Source of the DNA: JANWHZ01 sp035758575
GTDB lineage: Bacteria; Patescibacteriota; Saccharimonadia; Saccharimonadales; UBA4665
Assembly: GCA_035758575.1 (NCBI GenBank)
Contig: DASTXH010000045.1
Coordinates: 1 to 27,298 of the forward strand
Length of the DNA: 27,298 nucleotides
Direction of reading: 5' to 3'
Shown: positions 6,621 through 15,085 of the stretch, in pieces
Layout: each line of letters opens with the position of its first letter
Position numbering within the stretch: the first letter of the stretch is position 1
Translations under genes and position numbers: made by a program
The notes under the pieces: generated by a model
What the model saw: only the letters and a program-made list of their open reading frames with translations
Databases searched by the model: none
What the model was told of the DNA's origin: nothing

Positions 6621-8213
6621 ATGACGAACACCAATAAAACCCAAGAACGCGCTCAATTACACTCAACTATCTGGCGGATTGCCAATGATTTGCGCGGTTC
6701 GGTAGACGGCTGGGATTTCAAACAATACGTGCTGGGCTTTTTGTTTTATCGGTTCATTAGCGAAAACCTTACCAACTACATCAACACTCAGGAACAAAAG
6801 GCGGGTGCGAGCGATTTTGACTATGCCACACTTAGCGATGATGCCGCCGAATTTGGCCGTAAAGAAGCACTCAACGCAAAAGGCTTCTACATCCTGCCAA
6901 GCGAACTATTCGTCAATGTTCGCCACCGCGCCAAGAATGACGAAAACCTCAACGAAACTCTGAGCGGCATCTTCCGCAATATCGAAGGCTCTGCCAAAGG
7001 TACAGAGAGCGAAGAAGACATCGCTGGACTGTTTGACGACCTGGATGTAAATAGCAACAAACTCGGCAGCACGGTCGCCAAGCGCAATGAAACGCTAGTC
7101 AAGCTTCTTGATGCCATTGGCGACCTTAAACTCGGCACTTACACAGACAATACTATTGACCTATTTGGTGACGCATATGAATTCCTGATGACCATGTATG
7201 CTAGCTCGGCCGGCAAGTCAGGTGGTGAGTTCTATACCCCTCAAGAAGTCAGCGAACTGCTGGCTCGCATTACAACTGTTGGCAAGACATCTGTAAACAG
7301 GGTGTACGACCCGGCGGCAGGTTCTGGCTCTCTGCTCCTTAAATTTGCCAAGATACTCGGCAAAGACAATGTTAAGCAGGGTTTCTATGGTCAAGAGATC
7401 AACCTCACTACTTACAACCTCGCACGCATTAACATGTTCTTGCACGATATCAATTTTGAGAAGTTTAATATCGCCCACGGCAACACTCTGCTAGATCCGC
7501 AACACTGGGACGAACAGCCATTTGATGCTATCGTGTCCAATCCCCCGTATAGTATTAAGTGGGATGGCGACAGCAACCCACTGCTTATCAACGACCCACG
7601 TTTTAGCCCTGCCGGCGTCTTGGCGCCCAAGTCGAATGCCGACTGGGCATTCAATATGCACATACTGAACTGGCTCAGCACCAGTGGGGCGGCGGCAATA
7701 GTTTGCTTCCCGGGCATTTTTTATCGCGGCAACTCTGAGCAAAAGATCCGCAAGTACTTCATAGACAACAACTACATCGACACTATTATTTCTCTGCCGC
7801 AGGGCTTGTTCTTTGGTGCCAGTATTGCCGTTTACATAATGGTGCTTAAAAAGTCCAAGTCTGACAATAAAGTGCTGTTCATAAACGCCAATAACGAATT
7901 TGTACCGACTCGCGACCGGATGAAAAACAGCAAAAAAACTAAAGACTTGTCGGATACTAATATTGCCAACATCCTAAAAATCTACCAAAACCGCGAAGAC
8001 GTGGAGCATGTGGCTAAGCTGGTAGATTATGACGACATAGTAAAGGCTGAGTATAACCTGGCGGTCAGTACCTATGTGGAAGCCGAAGATACTCGCGAAG
8101 TTGTAGACATCACCGAATTAAATACCGAGATACAACAAATTGTTGCCAAGCAGGCCGAACTGCGCAAGTCCATTGACGAAATAGTGGCAGATATTGAGGG
8201 CGCGAGTGAGTAA
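6621..8213 (+). CDS. hsdM: Type I restriction-modification system methyltransferase subunit (HsdM)
   Basis: A 530-residue N6-adenine methyltransferase subunit. The N-terminal HsdM_N domain (STIWRIANDLRGSVDGWDFK...LFYRFISENL) is followed by the methylase core: motif I D230PAAGSGSLLL for SAM binding and motif IV N307PPY for catalysis. The C-terminal helices (ITELNTEIQQIVAKQAELRKSID) would contact HsdS. An in-frame ATG exists at 6564, but homology begins at MTNTNKTQERAQLHSTIW (6621) and a -10 box lies nine bases before it. With HsdS it methylates host DNA; with HsdR it forms the restriction complex. It overlaps the next gene by eight bases. Confidence 0.97.
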   Translation: MTNTNKTQERAQLHSTIWRIANDLRGSVDGWDFKQYVLGFLFYRFISENLTNYINTQEQKAGASDFDYATLSDDAAEFGRKEALNAKGFYILPSELFVNVRHRAKNDENLNETLSGIFRNIEGSAKGTESEEDIAGLFDDLDVNSNKLGSTVAKRNETLVKLLDAIGDLKLGTYTDNTIDLFGDAYEFLMTMYASSAGKSGGEFYTPQEVSELLARITTVGKTSVNRVYDPAAGSGSLLLKFAKILGKDNVKQGFYGQEINLTTYNLARINMFLHDINFEKFNIAHGNTLLDPQHWDEQPFDAIVSNPPYSIKWDGDSNPLLINDPRFSPAGVLAPKSNADWAFNMHILNWLSTSGAAAIVCFPGIFYRGNSEQKIRKYFIDNNYIDTIISLPQGLFFGASIAVYIMVLKKSKSDNKVLFINANNEFVPTRDRMKNSKKTKDLSDTNIANILKIYQNREDVEHVAKLVDYDDIVKAEYNLAVSTYVEAEDTREVVDITELNTEIQQIVAKQAELRKSIDEIVADIEGASE

Positions 8214-8730
8214 CAATAAAGTCCCTATTGAAGATCTGGCGTACGAACTTCAACTTCTGCTGGGTTCGGCAGAAGTCGTCAAAAAGCTAGAAGCATACGA
8301 TAAAAAGCAAACGGACGACAAAGATAAAGTCGGCAATCTAATAAATTACTTCAAAGACTCTGCATATATGCACGCAAGGAATTTATACAACTTCTTTGCG
8401 GCAGATACTAAGAATGACGCAAAGGTCACGCAATATATAAACACCTATTTGTTTGACCTTACTACTTATCACCAATGGATTGATGCACTGCATGACCATG
8501 CACTACATATAAAGACCAAGCGAGGAACTACGTCCAAGAGCAATGTTATTAACGGCAAGCACCTAAACGAAATGGTACCTGACTTTGCTGACGACATTAA
8601 GAAAATGTGGCAGGACTGGATTGATAACACTACCAACAGTACAACAAGAACCGAGCTGGAAGACGCTCTCAAGAGTGCTGAAGAATCGGCCGAAAGCGAT
8701 GCAGAAAAGATTACGGAGCTACTACAATGA
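8206..8730 (+). CDS. Small helical protein inside the hsd operon (possible HEPN-like)
   Basis: A 174-residue protein placed between hsdM and hsdS. The GTG at 8206 is preferred over an upstream TTG at 8194 because GAGG sits six bases before it. It overlaps hsdM by eight bases and hsdS by ATGA. It is predicted almost wholly helical. A segment KDSAYMHARNLYNFFAADTKNDAKV, followed by DHALHIKTKRG, recalls small HEPN-like proteins with the theme of an FLLHARNL-type helix and a later HxxxxR stretch. That resemblance is from memory and weak. The C-terminus is acidic (EDALKSAEESAESDAEKI). Not a canonical restriction subunit; it may modulate the complex or be a separate effector. Confidence 0.75.
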   Translation: MSNNKVPIEDLAYELQLLLGSAEVVKKLEAYDKKQTDDKDKVGNLINYFKDSAYMHARNLYNFFAADTKNDAKVTQYINTYLFDLTTYHQWIDALHDHALHIKTKRGTTSKSNVINGKHLNEMVPDFADDIKKMWQDWIDNTTNSTTRTELEDALKSAEESAESDAEKITELLQ

Positions 8731-9857
8731 GCAAGATCGATGAGCTGATTGCGGAGCTTTGTCCGGATGGCGTGGAGTTCAAAGAATTAGGTGAGCTGCT
8801 TGACTATGAACAGCCAGGCAAATATATAGTTGAGAGCACAGATTATAGCGACGAGCACTCGACACCGGTTCTTACGGCTGGTCAAAGTTTTATCTTGGGG
8901 TACACAAACGAGGAGCACGGCATTTATGAAGCTAGTCCTGAGAGCCCGGTCATTATTTTTGATGACTTCACTACCTCATTTCACTGGGTAGATTTTAACT
9001 TCAAAGTTAAGTCATCGGCTATGAAAATGCTGTGCCCAAAAAGCGGTGCGCCAGTTGATTTCCGTTTTGTGTACTTCGCTATGCGGTGCGTAAACTATAG
9101 TCCAACCGACCACGCACGTCATTGGATTTCGCAATACTCAAAGTTCACAATACCGGTGCCGCCGATCGAGGTACAGCATGCCATTGTTGGCATGCTAGAC
9201 TCGTTTACAGAGCTAGAAGCAGAGCTAGAAGCAGAGCTAGAAGCTCGCCAAAAGCAGTACAATCACTACCGGAACCGTCTACTTCAGTTCGACGAATCAC
9301 GCGGTTGCAAGTGGGTGCCATTTGGTGAGGTGGGTGTAAATTGTGACTCAAAAAGAAAGCCAGTTACTAAGTCTGTTCGTCAGGCTGGGACAGTCCCATA
9401 TTATGGCGCATCAGGCATCGTGGATTACGTGCAGGATTATATTTTTGACGACGACTACCTGTTGGTATCCGAAGATGGCGCGAACTTGCTCGCAAGGTCG
9501 ACGCCGATAGCTTTTTCAATTTCTGGTAAGACGTGGGTAAATAATCATGCTCACGTTATCAAATACGATGATTACGCCACTAGGCGATTTATCGAATTTT
9601 ATTTAAACTCCATCGATATACAAAGCTACGTAAGTGGCGGAGCTCAGCCCAAGCTTAACAAAGCAAATCTTAACAAAATACCGTTGCCTCTCCCGCCTTT
9701 ACCTGAACGCCAGAGAGTTGTTGAAGTGCTAGATAAATTCGACAGGCTCACCACAGACATAAACGAAGGTTTGCCGGCTGAAATAAACGCCCGCCGTAAA
9801 CAATACGAATACTACCGCAATAAGCTGCTCAGCTTCCCGGAGTTGGCACATGCATAA
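8727..9857 (+). CDS. hsdS: Type I restriction-modification specificity subunit (HsdS)
   Basis: A 376-residue specificity subunit with two target recognition domains, each ended by a conserved helix. The first half (about 1-160) ends in a segment with the tandem ELEA repeats and QKQYNHYRNRLL; the second (about 195-350) ends in ARRKQYEYYRNKLLSF. Typical signatures include PPIEVQHAIVGMLDSF and PPLPERQRVVEVLDKF. Each domain reads one half of a bipartite site, and the helices set the spacing between them. The gene overlaps hsdR by eight bases. The target sequence cannot be predicted from the protein alone. Confidence 0.95.
   Translation: MSKIDELIAELCPDGVEFKELGELLDYEQPGKYIVESTDYSDEHSTPVLTAGQSFILGYTNEEHGIYEASPESPVIIFDDFTTSFHWVDFNFKVKSSAMKMLCPKSGAPVDFRFVYFAMRCVNYSPTDHARHWISQYSKFTIPVPPIEVQHAIVGMLDSFTELEAELEAELEARQKQYNHYRNRLLQFDESRGCKWVPFGEVGVNCDSKRKPVTKSVRQAGTVPYYGASGIVDYVQDYIFDDDYLLVSEDGANLLARSTPIAFSISGKTWVNNHAHVIKYDDYATRRFIEFYLNSIDIQSYVSGGAQPKLNKANLNKIPLPLPPLPERQRVVEVLDKFDRLTTDINEGLPAEINARRKQYEYYRNKLLSFPELAHA
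9210..9245 (+). repeat. Three 12-base tandem repeats in the hsdS spacer helix
   Basis: GAGCTAGAAGCA at 9210-9221, 9222-9233 and 9234-9245 (last base differs) encodes ELEA three times (residues 162-173). It lies in the helix between the two recognition domains, where copy number changes alter the spacing in the DNA target, as known for the TAEL repeats of EcoR124I and EcoR124II. Confidence 0.95.
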
Positions 9858-12800
9858 ATACGACATGATAGCCGAAGGTGGCCAAAGCACAGTAGTAGCT
9901 GAGTACAAGCCCAGTGAGCGCAAAGCTACTGAATATCAAAGCGAAGCTGAGCTAGAAAAGGCCTTCATCGCTCAGCTAGAACAGCAGGCTTATGAGCGCA
10001 TCAATATCACAAGTGAGCAAGATCTGATTGTAAATCTGCGCACACGCATCGGCATTCTTAACGATCACTACTTTACTGACAGCGAATGGAACCGCTTTTT
10101 TACAAACTTCATTGCCAGCCCAAACGCCACGATAGAAACGAAGACCGCCATCATTCAGGAAGACCACATCAAAAACCTGACGCTAGACGATGGCACGGTC
10201 AAAAACATCAAGCTAATAGACAAAACCAACATCCACAATAACTACCTGCAAGTATTGAACCAATACGAAGTAGATGGCGTTCGGAGCAACCGCTACGATG
10301 TGACAGTGCTTGTAAATGGCCTACCACTGGTACATATAGAGCTCAAGCGCCGTGGTGTGCCGCTGCAAGAAGCATTCAACCAGATCAATCGTTATCACAG
10401 AGAGAGTTTCTGGGCTGGTAGCGGGCTGTTTGAATATATCCAGCTGTTTATTATCAGCAATGGTACGCTCACTAAGTATTACAGTAACACTACTCGCTTC
10501 CAGCACATTCGTGAAGCCGGCCAGCAAAAAAGCAAAGGTAAAAAGACTAGCAACAGTTTTGAATTTACTAGCTGGTGGGCGGATGCCAATAACCGTCCGA
10601 TTACTGAGCTGACTGACTTTGCGGCAACCTTTTTTGCTAAGCATTCACTGCTCAATGTCATCACCAAATACTGTGTGTTTACCAGCGACCGCCTACTGCT
10701 CGCCATGCGCCCTTACCAGATCGTTGCAACTGAACGAATCTTGAACCGAATAGAAGTAAGCGCCAACTACAAAAAATATGGAACGATTGAGGGCGGCGGT
10801 TATATCTGGCACACAACCGGATCTGGCAAGACGCTCACTAGCTTCAAGACCGCCCAACTGGCCAGCAAGCTTGATGGTATAGATAAAGTGCTGTTTGTCG
10901 TAGATCGCAAAGATCTGGACTACCAGACCATGAAGGAATACGACAAGTTTGAGAAAGGCGCAGCCAACAGCAATACCTCTACTCGTGTCCTACAAAAACA
11001 GCTCGAAAATCCGAATGCGCGGATTATTATAACCACGATTCAAAAGCTCCAGCTGTTTATTCAACGCAATGAAGGTCATCACATATTTGACGGACATGTG
11101 GTGTTGATTTTTGACGAGTGCCACCGTGGACAGTTCGGCGAAGCGCATACTGCCATAACCAAGGCATTTAACAAGTATCATATCTTCGGCTTTACCGGCA
11201 CGCCGATATTCCCTAAAAACACCAGCGGCAGCGCTCGTGCAGACCTTAAGACGACCGAGCAAGCCTTCGGCGACAAGCTACACACCTACACGATTGTTGA
11301 TGCGATAACTGACAAAAACGTCCTGCCGTTTCGCATTGACTACATCAACACGGTGCATGCCATCGACGACATAGACGATGCCAAAGTAAAAGGTATTGAT
11401 ACCGAGGCCGTACTGTCGCACCCAGAACGCATCAGTAATGTCGTTGGCTATATTCGTGAACACTTTGACCAGAAGACCAAGCGCAACAGCAAGCCATACG
11501 CGTTTAGTCGTCTAATGAATGTGCATGAGGCCGCTAGCGCCAAAGATCGCAACGCCATAGAAGAAGTAAAGCAGAAGATCGCGCTCAGCGGTTTTAACAG
11601 TATTTTTGCTGTTAGCTCCATACCGGTCGCGCGGCTGTACTACTCGGAGTTCAAGAAGCAGCAAGCCGATGTGCCAGATTTGGCTCGTTTGAAGGTCGCG
11701 ACCATATTTAGTTACGGCGCAAATGAACCGGATGACGAACTATACGACATTGAACTAGAAGACGAAAACAGCGAAGGCACAGAAGGTCTGGACGCTTCAT
11801 CTCGCGACTTCCTGGAGTCGGCAATCCAAGACTACAACGCGATGTTTGGCACGAGCTACGACACTACAAGCGACAAGTTCCAAAGTTACTACAAAGACGT
11901 TTCTCTGCGGATGAAGAACCGTGAGATTGACCTGCTCATTGTGGTCAATATGTTCCTGACCGGCTTTGACGCTACAACCCTCAATACGCTTTGGGTAGAC
12001 AAAAACCTGCGCTACCACGGCTTGCTGCAGGCATATAGTCGCACAAACCGCATACTGAACAGTATTAAGACATTCGGTAACATCGTTAGCTTCCGCAACC
12101 TAGAAAAAGCCACAAATAATGCGCTGGCGTTGTTTGGTGACCGTGAAGCCAGTGGTGTCGTACTGCTCAAGTCTTACGGGGAATACTACAACGGCTATGA
12201 CAATGAAGGTAAACCGGTTCGTGGCTATAAGGATTTGGTAGAGGAATTACTGGAGCGCTTCCCTGTGGGCGAGCAAATCATCGGCGAATCGGCGCAAAAA
12301 GAATTCATTAAACTTTACGGTGGCATCTTGAAAGTTCGCAACATCCTAACCACATTCGATGAATTTGCCGGTAATGAAATATTGACGCCGCGTGATGTGC
12401 AAGATTACCACAGCATGTATATCGACCTGTATAACGAGTTCCGTAAGAGTGACGATAGCGAAAAAGAAAACATCAACGATGATGTGGTATTTGAAATGGA
12501 ACTCATCAAACAGGTCGAGATAAACATCGACTACATCTTAGAGCTGATCCGCAAATACCACGCCGGCAATCTGGAAGATAAAGAGTTGTTGGTTGATATC
12601 AATAAAGCAATCGACTCAAGCGTGGAGCTCCGCAACAAGAAGGAACTCATCAACCAGTTCATCAGCAGTCTGAATGTTGGCGACAATGTTGATGAAGACT
12701 GGCATAAGTTTGTTGATGCCAAGAAGCTAGAAGAACTCGACCAGATCATTGCTGATGAAAACTTGAACCGTGATGAAACGTATAAGTTTGTAGAAGATGC

Positions 12801-12969
12801 TTTCCGAAGTGGCAGCGTGCGCTCTACCGGCACCGCCATGGACGGCATACTGCCGCACATGTCGATGTTCACGGCCACCAATGAGCGGGGTAAGAAGCGT
12901 GAAACTGTACTCGGCCGACTAACGGAGTTCTTCAACAAATTCTTTGATATTTCGGGCGGCAAGCTATGA
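9850..12969 (+). CDS. hsdR: Type I restriction endonuclease subunit (HsdR)
   Basis: A 1039-residue motor and nuclease subunit. The N-terminal PD-(D/E)xK nuclease domain has D150 in NRYDVTVLV and E164-x-K166 in HIELKRRG. The SF2 translocase follows: Walker A TTGSGKT near 322-328, DECH at 422-425, FGFTGTP, and the later helicase half with FLTGFDATTLNTLWVDKNL and QAYSRTNR. The C-terminal helical part would bind the methylase. The length and order match the HsdR family and no motif is missing, so the system looks active. The start overlaps hsdS by eight bases; the stop overlaps a small ORF as ATGA. Confidence 0.97.
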   Translation: MHKYDMIAEGGQSTVVAEYKPSERKATEYQSEAELEKAFIAQLEQQAYERINITSEQDLIVNLRTRIGILNDHYFTDSEWNRFFTNFIASPNATIETKTAIIQEDHIKNLTLDDGTVKNIKLIDKTNIHNNYLQVLNQYEVDGVRSNRYDVTVLVNGLPLVHIELKRRGVPLQEAFNQINRYHRESFWAGSGLFEYIQLFIISNGTLTKYYSNTTRFQHIREAGQQKSKGKKTSNSFEFTSWWADANNRPITELTDFAATFFAKHSLLNVITKYCVFTSDRLLLAMRPYQIVATERILNRIEVSANYKKYGTIEGGGYIWHTTGSGKTLTSFKTAQLASKLDGIDKVLFVVDRKDLDYQTMKEYDKFEKGAANSNTSTRVLQKQLENPNARIIITTIQKLQLFIQRNEGHHIFDGHVVLIFDECHRGQFGEAHTAITKAFNKYHIFGFTGTPIFPKNTSGSARADLKTTEQAFGDKLHTYTIVDAITDKNVLPFRIDYINTVHAIDDIDDAKVKGIDTEAVLSHPERISNVVGYIREHFDQKTKRNSKPYAFSRLMNVHEAASAKDRNAIEEVKQKIALSGFNSIFAVSSIPVARLYYSEFKKQQADVPDLARLKVATIFSYGANEPDDELYDIELEDENSEGTEGLDASSRDFLESAIQDYNAMFGTSYDTTSDKFQSYYKDVSLRMKNREIDLLIVVNMFLTGFDATTLNTLWVDKNLRYHGLLQAYSRTNRILNSIKTFGNIVSFRNLEKATNNALALFGDREASGVVLLKSYGEYYNGYDNEGKPVRGYKDLVEELLERFPVGEQIIGESAQKEFIKLYGGILKVRNILTTFDEFAGNEILTPRDVQDYHSMYIDLYNEFRKSDDSEKENINDDVVFEMELIKQVEINIDYILELIRKYHAGNLEDKELLVDINKAIDSSVELRNKKELINQFISSLNVGDNVDEDWHKFVDAKKLEELDQIIADENLNRDETYKFVEDAFRSGSVRSTGTAMDGILPHMSMFTATNERGKKRETVLGRLTEFFNKFFDISGGKL

Positions 12970-13148
12970 GGATTAAATCCTGTGCTGTAAATAATTGCCG
13001 CTATACCGATTCAAGCGCTGGTCAGTCTGCAATCGAGATGATGAAGCGACCTGCACAGATCGGGTCTAGCCTGGGGACATATATCTCTACCAAAGCAGCA
13101 CAACCGGACTACGAAGTTAAAGGTGCACGTTCTGAGAACATCCTGTGA
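12966..13148 (+). CDS. Bridging 60-codon ORF between hsdR and the DUF2130 gene
   Basis: It starts in an ATGA overlap with hsdR and ends in a GTGA overlap with the DUF2130 gene, exactly filling the gap. The DUF2130 GTG has no Shine-Dalgarno, so translating this ORF would carry ribosomes onto it. The 60-residue product has no recognised domain and an unremarkable composition. It may be a functional small protein, a pure translation coupler, or the remnant of a larger gene. Reality rests on the double overlap. Confidence 0.45.
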   Translation: MRIKSCAVNNCRYTDSSAGQSAIEMMKRPAQIGSSLGTYISTKAAQPDYEVKGARSENIL

Positions 13149-14419
13149 ACGAAATAATCTGCCCCCACTGCAAAAAAGCCTTCAAAGTCGACGAAGCCGG
13201 CTTTGCTGACATCCTCAAACAAGTGCGCGATCACGAGTTCAACCGTGAACTGCTTGAGCGCCTTGAGCTCATGGAGAAAGACAAAGACAATGCAGTCAAG
13301 CTTGCCGAGGCCAACACGAAGAACATACTGCAGGCAGAAGTCTCCAGGAAGGATGCCGAACTCGTCGAACTCAAGGCCCAGCGCGACGCACTCGTCAGCG
13401 AGTTGAAAGCCGAGAAAGATGCCGAGATTGCCCGACTACAGGCAAAGCTGGAATCAGCCGAAGTAGAAAGGAGGCTCGCGGTCACCGAAGCTGTCACCAG
13501 GGTCGAAAAGGAACGGGACGCCTATGCCGGTGAGCTGAAGAGTAAAGACACTGAGAAGCTCCTACTGGAAACATCACTCAAGGATAAGTTCGCCGCCGAG
13601 CTCAAGACCAAAGACGACATCATCAGGCTGAAAGACGAGGAGATAGCGCTCCGCAAGGATATGAAAGTCCGGCTCTCCACCAAGATGGTCGGCGAAACCT
13701 TGGAACAGCACTGCGAGATCGAGTTCAACCGTCTCAGGGCGACCGGCTTCCAACGTGCCTACTTCGAAAAAGACAATGACGCCCGGTCTGGCAGCAAAGG
13801 TGACTATATCTACCGTGAGACTGATGAGGACGGCAACGAGGTTATCTCGATCATGTTCGAGATGAAGAACGAGGGTGACGAAACAGCTACCAAACACAAG
13901 AACGAGGACTTCCTGCGCGAGCTCGACCGGGACCGCACCGAAAAGAAATGCGAATATGCCGTGCTCGTGTCATTACTTGAGGCGGATAACGAGCTCTACA
14001 ACGCGGGTATTGTAGACGTCTCACACCGCTTCCCGAAGATGTACGTCATCCGTCCCCAGTTCTTTATCCCAATCATCACCCTACTCCGGAATGCCGCGCT
14101 CAACTCGCTCAAATACAAGTCTGAGCTGGCGCTTGTGAAGGCACAGAACATCGACATTACCAACTTTGAAGATAATATCAACGCGTTCAAAGAAGGTTTT
14201 GCCCGTAACTACGAACTTGCTAGCCGCAAGTTCAAGACAGCAATTGATGAAATCGACAAAACCATAGACCACCTACAGAAAACAAAAGACGCCCTACTTT
14301 CGTCGGAGAATAACCTGCGGCTCGCCAATAACAAAGCGGAAGACCTAAGCGTAAAACATCTAACCCGCGGCAATCCAACGATGGCGGCTAAGTTTGCCGA
14401 GCTAAGCGATGACAAATAG
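13145..14419 (+). CDS. DUF2130 protein, putative PD-(D/E)xK nuclease with coiled coil
   Basis: A 424-residue protein. The N-terminus CPHCKKAF is a zinc-knuckle-like pair. Residues about 30-190 are a long charged coiled coil (repeats of KDAELVELKAQ / KAEKDAEIARLQAK type). The DUF2130 domain follows, with GETLEQHCEIEFNRLR, then D220 in KGDYIYRE and E239-x-K241 in IMFEMKNEGDE. The spacing D...ExK is that of PD-(D/E)xK nucleases. The C-terminal helices resemble NFEDNINAFKEGFARNYELA of the family. Nuclease activity is inferred. Translation from GTG is coupled to the preceding ORF, tying it to the restriction operon. Confidence 0.88.
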   Translation: MNEIICPHCKKAFKVDEAGFADILKQVRDHEFNRELLERLELMEKDKDNAVKLAEANTKNILQAEVSRKDAELVELKAQRDALVSELKAEKDAEIARLQAKLESAEVERRLAVTEAVTRVEKERDAYAGELKSKDTEKLLLETSLKDKFAAELKTKDDIIRLKDEEIALRKDMKVRLSTKMVGETLEQHCEIEFNRLRATGFQRAYFEKDNDARSGSKGDYIYRETDEDGNEVISIMFEMKNEGDETATKHKNEDFLRELDRDRTEKKCEYAVLVSLLEADNELYNAGIVDVSHRFPKMYVIRPQFFIPIITLLRNAALNSLKYKSELALVKAQNIDITNFEDNINAFKEGFARNYELASRKFKTAIDEIDKTIDHLQKTKDALLSSENNLRLANNKAEDLSVKHLTRGNPTMAAKFAELSDDK

Positions 14420-15050
14420 CCCGCCTCCGAACGGTCGGAGCGGTAGGTACGTTACGGCAGACATCATCCTGCAATTCAAAGTCACCTTGAAAGATATCAC
14501 TCCGCCCATCTGGCGCCGCATACACATTCCCGCTGACGCTGCGTTCTTGGATTTACATGCCGCCATCCAGGACTCATTTGGTTGGGAAGATCGCCATCTT
14601 CACCAGTTCATCTTCGGCAATAGGTATGAAGAGCCGGTATTTATCGGGCCCCGTGACCCCGAAGACTGGGGATTTGAAGACGACAAACTACGGGAAAAGG
14701 AAATCAGCCTTTCCGATTGGTTCCAGCAGGTAGGTAGGACATGTACCTACGAGTACGACTTCGGCGACAGCTGGGAGCATACGGTCGTACTTGAGAAAAT
14801 CCTTCCAGTAGAGCCAACGCAGACATACCCTCGCTGTATTGCAGGTAAGCGTGCCTGTCCGCCGGAGGACTGCGGCGGCATACCAGGCTATGAGGGAAAA
14901 CTTGAAATCTTAAAGCATCCGCGCAGCAAGTGCTACAAAGAAATACATGCATGGATGGGAGATTTTGACCCTGAGCATTTTGACCTGCATAAGATTCGCT
15001 TTAAAGATGTGGGCGTTCATGATATCGAGGGGTCTCTAGGCGAAGCATAG
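14409..15050 (+). CDS. Plasmid pRiA4b ORF-3 family protein
   Basis: A 213-residue protein of the PRiA4_ORF3 family (PF07929). Family marks seen: LKDITPPIWRRIHIPADAAFLDLHAAIQ, FGWEDRHLHQF, TYEYDFGDSWEHTVVLEKI, and the cysteine-containing YPRCIAGKRACPPEDCGG. Function of the family is unknown; it is frequent on plasmids and mobile islands. The start overlaps the DUF2130 gene by 11 bases, so it is the last gene of the long operon. It converges with the coupling-ATPase gene. No good terminator is visible in the 35-base gap, though AGCATAGC 15044-15051 is repeated inverted at 15099-15106. Confidence 0.93.
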   Translation: MTNSPPPNGRSGRYVTADIILQFKVTLKDITPPIWRRIHIPADAAFLDLHAAIQDSFGWEDRHLHQFIFGNRYEEPVFIGPRDPEDWGFEDDKLREKEISLSDWFQQVGRTCTYEYDFGDSWEHTVVLEKILPVEPTQTYPRCIAGKRACPPEDCGGIPGYEGKLEILKHPRSKCYKEIHAWMGDFDPEHFDLHKIRFKDVGVHDIEGSLGEA

Positions 15051-15085
15051 CCAGCTTGGCGCGTACCTGAGACAATACAATACTA

